Shown here: one piece after another, positions 60,396-64,000 of the stretch
Position numbering within the stretch: position 1 is the stretch's first letter
How the letters are laid out: each line of letters starts with the position of its first letter
Assembly: GCA_020636075.1 (NCBI GenBank)
Contig: JACJYO010000003.1
Coordinates: 806,001 to 870,000, forward strand
Direction: 5' to 3'
Length of the DNA stretch: 64,000 nucleotides
Source: Lewinellaceae bacterium
GTDB lineage: Bacteria; Bacteroidota; Bacteroidia; Chitinophagales; Saprospiraceae
Position numbers and translations under genes: made by a program
Notes under the pieces: model-generated
The model's input: the letters and a program-made list of their open reading frames with translations, nothing else
What the model was told of the DNA's origin: nothing
Databases searched by the model: none

Positions 60396-61604
60396 ATGAA
60401 AATCACCGATGCCAAAGTCATCGTAAGTAGCCCGGACAGAAACTTTGTCACGTTGAAGCTTGTGACGGAGGATGGAACATACGGCCTTGGAGATGCTACG
60501 GTCAATGGCCGTGAGCTGGCGGTAGTTGCCTATTTGCAGGAGCATCTGATCCCCTGCCTGATCGGTATGGACGCGCAAAACATCGAAGACATTTGGCAAT
60601 ATTTTTACCGGGGCGCCTACTGGCGTCGCGGACCAATCACGATGGCATCCATCGCGGCAATTGATATGGCCCTTTGGGACATCAAAGGCAAACTGGCAAA
60701 TATGCCGGTGTACCAACTATTGGGTGGCAAATCCAGGAAAGCGGTGCTCGTTTACGGCCACGCAAACGGGAGTACGGAAGATGAAGTAGTCGAACAGGTT
60801 GGCCATTATCTTGCGCAAGGCTACAAAGCCATTCGCGTGCAGTGCTCCGTGCCCGGCGTGCAGGATAGCTACGGCGTTTCGGCCGACAAGGCATTTTATG
60901 AGCCGGCAGCAGGCGCGTTGCCCGAAGTATGCAGCTGGAATACGGCCAAGTACCTCGACTTTATTCCCGGTATCTTTGAAAAACTACGCGCAACTTATGG
61001 CTACGACGTGCAACTGTTGCACGATGTCCATCACCGGCTCACCCCCAATGAAGCCGCCCATTTGGGAAAATCCCTGGAGCCTTTCCGCCTCTTCTGGCTG
61101 GAAGATGCCACCCCCGCCGAATTGCAGGAAGGTTTCCGGCATATCCGTCGGCACACCACGACTCCGCTAGCCGTAGGCGAAGTGTTCAACAGCATTTATG
61201 ATTGTACAACCCTGATCACCGAGCAGTTGATCGATTACATCCGGACAACCAGCACACACGCCGGCGGGATCACCGGCCTGCGAAAAATAGCGGCGCTGGC
61301 CGAACCATTTCATGTGAAAACGGGCTGCCACGGCCCCACGGATATTTCCCCGATCGGGATGGCTGCTTGTATGCATTTCAACCTTGCTGTGCCCAATTTT
61401 GGTATTCAGGAGTTCATGATCCATACAGAAAAAATAAACCGGGTTTTTCCCGCCGGCTACACCCTGAAAGATGGCTATGTGTACCTGGATGACCAGCCCG
61501 GACTCGGCGTCGATCTTGACGAAAAACTCGCCGGACAGTATCCTTACTCCCGAAAATACCTGCCCGTCAACCGATTGGAGGATGGTTCTATGTGGAACTG
61601 GTAA
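60396..61604 (+). CDS. manD: D-mannonate dehydratase (ManD, enolase superfamily)
   Basis: 402-aa enolase-superfamily enzyme that dehydrates D-mannonate to 2-keto-3-deoxy-D-gluconate. Length and numbering coincide with the characterised ManD subgroup: Arg147 and Tyr159 (general base side), Asp210, Glu236 and Glu262 (Mg ligands), His212, Arg283 and the C-terminal Trp402. Other blocks are RRGPITMASIAAIDMALWD and GCHGPTDISPIGMAA. All known ManD hallmarks being present, high-activity ManD is favoured over promiscuous RspA-like members. It links mannuronate-derived mannonate to the KDG pathway. Nramp-like gene follows 7 bases later. Confidence 0.92.
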   Translation: MKITDAKVIVSSPDRNFVTLKLVTEDGTYGLGDATVNGRELAVVAYLQEHLIPCLIGMDAQNIEDIWQYFYRGAYWRRGPITMASIAAIDMALWDIKGKLANMPVYQLLGGKSRKAVLVYGHANGSTEDEVVEQVGHYLAQGYKAIRVQCSVPGVQDSYGVSADKAFYEPAAGALPEVCSWNTAKYLDFIPGIFEKLRATYGYDVQLLHDVHHRLTPNEAAHLGKSLEPFRLFWLEDATPAELQEGFRHIRRHTTTPLAVGEVFNSIYDCTTLITEQLIDYIRTTSTHAGGITGLRKIAALAEPFHVKTGCHGPTDISPIGMAACMHFNLAVPNFGIQEFMIHTEKINRVFPAGYTLKDGYVYLDDQPGLGVDLDEKLAGQYPYSRKYLPVNRLEDGSMWNW

Positions 61605-61611
61605 AACTTGA

Positions 61612-62904
61612 ATGGATAAAAACGAAACAATGGAAGCCCAAACGAAACAATCCCTGCTGAACAGCTTGCTCAATAAGCTCCTGCTTATTGGCCCGGGCAT
61701 TTTTGCAATCGGCTACACGATCGGCACCGGCAGTGTCACCTCCATGGTGGTGGCGGGGAGCACCTATGGGATGCAATTGCTGTGGGTATTGTTTCTGAGT
61801 TGTTTGTTTTCGTGGGTGCTCATGGAAGCCTATGGCCGCTACACCATCGTTACCGGCGAAACGGCGTTGTTTGGGTTTCGGAAATATTTGAAGTTCGGCA
61901 ACCTGATCGCTATCCTCATCATTGTCGGGATTTCCTTTGGGCAGCTAAACTCGCTCATCGGCATTCTTGGCATCAGCGCCAATGCCATTTTTGAAACACT
62001 GGCGCTTTTCATACCGGCACTCAAAGGCCACGAATACCTGGCCGTTTTGCTCATTGCAATGGCAATCATCGGCGTTATGTATGCGCTCTTGTTGGTGGGG
62101 CAATATTCTTTTTTTGAAAAAATACTGTTGCTGTTTGTCACCCTGATGGGGATGTCTTTTTTCTTGTCCCTGTTTATCGTTTTCCCCGATCCCAAAGAAG
62201 TTGTCGCCGGTTTTGTGCCCTCCGTACCGCAGGTTGAAGGCGGCAGAATGCTGGTAGCTGCTTTCGTCGGTACGACCATGGCAGCGGCAACGTTTCTCTC
62301 CCGCCCGCTTTTCATTTTTGGAAAAGGCTGGACAAAGGCAAATTACAAAGACCAACAAAAAGACGCATTCTGGGCGGCGCTGTTAGTTTTTTTCATCAGC
62401 GCGTCCATAATGGCGGTAGCCGCAGGGGCTTTGTTTCACCAGGGCCTTGTGGTGAGCAAGGTGTTGGACATGGTGTACACCCTGGAGCCCATTGCCGGGC
62501 GGCTTGCCATTGCCATTTTCTTTTTGGGCACGCTGAGTGCCGGCTTGTCTTCCATCTTTCCAATTCTGATGATCACGCCGCTTTTGCTGGCAGATTACCA
62601 GGCAGGCAAGTTGGATACATCCTCCAGGCAATTCAAAATTCTGGCGGCGATAGCCTGCATTATCGGGCTGACAGTACCTGTTTTTGGCGCTAACCCCATT
62701 CAGATGCAAATCCTGTCACAGGTGTTCAATGTATTCGTTCTGCCGCTGGTCATTCTCGGAATCATCCTGCTGGTCAATAACCGGAAGATCATGGGCGAAC
62801 ACAAGGCGGGCCTTATCCTGAATATCGGGATGGTATTGTCGATGGTGTTTGCCTGTGTCATTTCATACAACGGCGTGGTAGCTATTTTGGAAAAGTTTAA
62901 TTGA
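61612..62904 (+). CDS. Nramp-superfamily transporter lacking the metal-binding motifs
   Basis: 430-aa inner-membrane protein with about 11 hydrophobic segments and the Nramp (LeuT-fold) layout, starting LLIGPGIFAIGYTIGTGSVT. In true Nramp metal transporters TM1 carries DPGN and TM6 carries MPH; here the corresponding places read TIGTGS (residues 36-41) and TMAAATF (222-228), so the metal ligands Asp and Asn are gone and Pro-His is replaced by Ala-Ala. It is therefore unlikely to be an ordinary Mn or Fe importer. Tight linkage to manD and PL6 (7 and 10 bases) suggests transport of an uronate or aldonate across the inner membrane. This is inference. Confidence 0.88.
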   Translation: MDKNETMEAQTKQSLLNSLLNKLLLIGPGIFAIGYTIGTGSVTSMVVAGSTYGMQLLWVLFLSCLFSWVLMEAYGRYTIVTGETALFGFRKYLKFGNLIAILIIVGISFGQLNSLIGILGISANAIFETLALFIPALKGHEYLAVLLIAMAIIGVMYALLLVGQYSFFEKILLLFVTLMGMSFFLSLFIVFPDPKEVVAGFVPSVPQVEGGRMLVAAFVGTTMAAATFLSRPLFIFGKGWTKANYKDQQKDAFWAALLVFFISASIMAVAAGALFHQGLVVSKVLDMVYTLEPIAGRLAIAIFFLGTLSAGLSSIFPILMITPLLLADYQAGKLDTSSRQFKILAAIACIIGLTVPVFGANPIQMQILSQVFNVFVLPLVILGIILLVNNRKIMGEHKAGLILNIGMVLSMVFACVISYNGVVAILEKFN

Positions 62905-62914
62905 AAAAAAGATT

Positions 62915-64000
62915 ATGATGCGATTTATATCCTTACCGGTTCAACCTCACTCCGGGCCACACTCCGCCCGGTTCAACCCCACCCCCGGCCCCTCCCCAAG
63001 GGGGAGGGGAGTCGCGACGTACACCGTAGAGTACACCAAACCTTTATCTATGGGGTTGACTGAAGTGGTCAACTCTACGTCCCCCCTCCCCCCTTGGGGA
63101 GGGGCCGGGGGTGGGGTTGAACCGAGAGGAGTGTGGCCGGGGTTGGTAGCCATAATCCTCCTCTTTCTAGCCGCATGCACCGGCCCCACCAGTCTCGTCC
63201 ACAACACAGCCGAATTCAACCAAGCCGTGCAAAACGCCAAACCCGGCGACAAGATCACCCTCGCCAACGGCGTGTGGAAAGACGCGGAACTGGTTTTCAC
63301 CGGTACCGGTACCGCCGAAAAACCGATCACACTCAGCGTACAGGAAAAAGGAAAAGTGACGCTCGAAGGGCAGTCTTTTTTACAAATATCCGGCGAATAC
63401 CTGGTCGTCGAAGGGCTGGTATTTAAAAACGGCTTTACGCCCACCAGCGAAGTCATTGCCTTTCGCACCGACAACGAAACGCTCTGCAACAACTGCCGGG
63501 TCACCGAATGCGTCATCGACAATTACAATAATCCCGAGCGCTTCGAATCGGATTATTGGGTCGGCATCTATGGTAAAAACAACCGTTTTGACCACAACTA
63601 TCTCACCGGCAAAAGGAATGTTGGCGTCACCCTGGCCGTGCGCCTGAATACGGAAGCAAGCCGGGAAAACAAGCACCGGATCGACCACAATTATTTCGGA
63701 CCGCGCCCCATTCTGGGTAGCAACGGCGGCGAAACAATGCGCCTCGGCACCAGCCACTACTCGCTCACCAATTCCCAAACGCTGGTTGAATTCAACTACT
63801 TCGACCGCTGCAACGGCGAGCACGAGATCATTTCCAACAAGAGTTGCCAAAACACCTTCCGATACAACACCTTTTTCGAATGTCAGGGTACCCTCACCAT
63901 GCGCCACGGCAACGAAACCCTTGTGGAAAGCAACTACTTTTTCGGCAACGGCAAAGCCAACACCGGCGGCATACGCATCATCAATGAAAAACAAAAAGTC
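62915..64000 (+). CDS. Polysaccharide lyase family 6 lipoprotein, C-terminus beyond window, signal region interrupted by a palindrome
   Basis: Partial CDS running off the window end (362 codons visible). The mature part is a PL6 (alginate lyase / chondroitinase B type) right-handed beta-helix: FNQAVQNAKPGDKITLANG, HEIISNKSCQNTFRYNTFF (catalytic Lys) and LTMRHGNETLVESNYFFG (catalytic Arg). It has a lipobox LLFLAAC. Between the start codons (ATG ATG CGA TTT ATA TCC) and the hydrophobic stretch LVAIILLFLAAC lie about 65 codons that are a G/C-rich palindrome, yet the frame stays open. Alternative starts are ATG 63049 or GTG 63131. PL6 would finish alginate oligomers cut by PL7. Confidence 0.85.
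   Translation, partial: MMRFISLPVQPHSGPHSARFNPTPGPSPRGRGVATYTVEYTKPLSMGLTEVVNSTSPLPPWGGAGGGVEPRGVWPGLVAIILLFLAACTGPTSLVHNTAEFNQAVQNAKPGDKITLANGVWKDAELVFTGTGTAEKPITLSVQEKGKVTLEGQSFLQISGEYLVVEGLVFKNGFTPTSEVIAFRTDNETLCNNCRVTECVIDNYNNPERFESDYWVGIYGKNNRFDHNYLTGKRNVGVTLAVRLNTEASRENKHRIDHNYFGPRPILGSNGGETMRLGTSHYSLTNSQTLVEFNYFDRCNGEHEIISNKSCQNTFRYNTFFECQGTLTMRHGNETLVESNYFFGNGKANTGGIRIINEKQKV
62952..63146. repeat. Long imperfect palindrome inside the PL6 signal region
   Basis: Left arm core GGTTCAACCCCACCCCCGGC (from 62970) running through CCCCTCCCCAAGGGGGAGGGG; right arm is its near-exact inverse ending GGGGTGGGGTTGAACC at 63123. Outer extension: CGGGCCACACTCC (left) with GGAGTGTGGCCGG (right). Inner extension: GTAGAGT / ACTCTAC. 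The loop is TACACC...GGTTGACTGAAG. It shares its TCAACCCCACCCCC word with the repeat at 60065. Confidence 0.9.

Noticed and set aside
60126..60716. A 196-codon minus-strand frame opposite manD
   Set aside because: Most of it is antisense to well-supported manD coding sequence, and the rest is the repeat mosaic.

Overview
The window comes from a chromosome of the phylum Bacteroidota. The evidence is a porP-gldK-gldL-gldM-gldN type IX secretion (T9SS) and gliding cluster, several proteins with T9SS C-terminal sorting domains, a SusC/SusD pair, Rho with a long disordered insertion, and recurrent promoter boxes of the Bacteroidota type (TTTG / TAnnTTTG). A futalosine-pathway gene (mqnD), a giant SprB-repeat/HYR adhesin and a CHRD-repeat protein fit Saprospiria-like or related environmental lineages best. 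That placement is inference. I saw no rRNA, tRNA, CRISPR array, transposase or prophage.

Layout. 1-14.6 kb is housekeeping: gltX, a polysaccharide deacetylase, an alpha/beta hydrolase, a YugP-like peptidase, serS, rho, a GH25 lysozyme, an M28 peptidase with PDZ, a PpiD-like foldase, an aldehyde dehydrogenase and a short HPF/RaiA. 14.8-18.2 kb is a candidate metal-uptake locus: a small His/Cys-rich membrane protein, a TonB receptor and a lipoprotein. 18.3-24.2 kb holds a T9SS-exported M43 protease, a YdeI-like protein with a hidden 57-aa gene, and an operon of orphan ParA, an unusual partner protein and a DUF3137 membrane protein, divergent from an S24 regulator. 24.4-30.6 kb holds an RluA-type synthase, mqnD, ald, an MscS channel and a DUF255 (YyaL-type) protein. 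30.6-36.7 kb is the T9SS core cluster, punctuated by intrinsic terminators. 36.7-44.6 kb carries an Smr protein and two T9SS cargo proteins, one of 1565 aa. 44.8-47.4 kb is a fatty acid hydroxylase plus LytS/LytTR two-component operon. 47.6-51.1 kb has a lipoprotein, tatD, a small secreted protein and an MFS transporter, separated by large inverted repeats.

51.3 kb to the end is an alginate/uronate utilisation locus: a GntR/FCD regulator with palindromic operators on its own promoter, SusC, SusD, a PKD surface lipoprotein, a PL7 alginate lyase, a Tat-exported TIM-barrel protein, D-mannonate dehydratase, an Nramp-fold transporter that lacks the metal-binding motifs, and a PL6 lyase cut off by the window end. 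The proposed flow is: surface lyases cut alginate, SusC/D import oligomers, periplasmic and inner-membrane proteins deliver uronate-derived acids, and ManD feeds 2-keto-3-deoxygluconate to central metabolism. The most notable structures are a roughly 190-bp G/C-rich palindrome lying in frame inside the PL6 signal-peptide region, the ParB-tail-like ParA partner, the metal-site-less Nramp protein, and a reverse-strand terminator upstream of susC with no gene to terminate.
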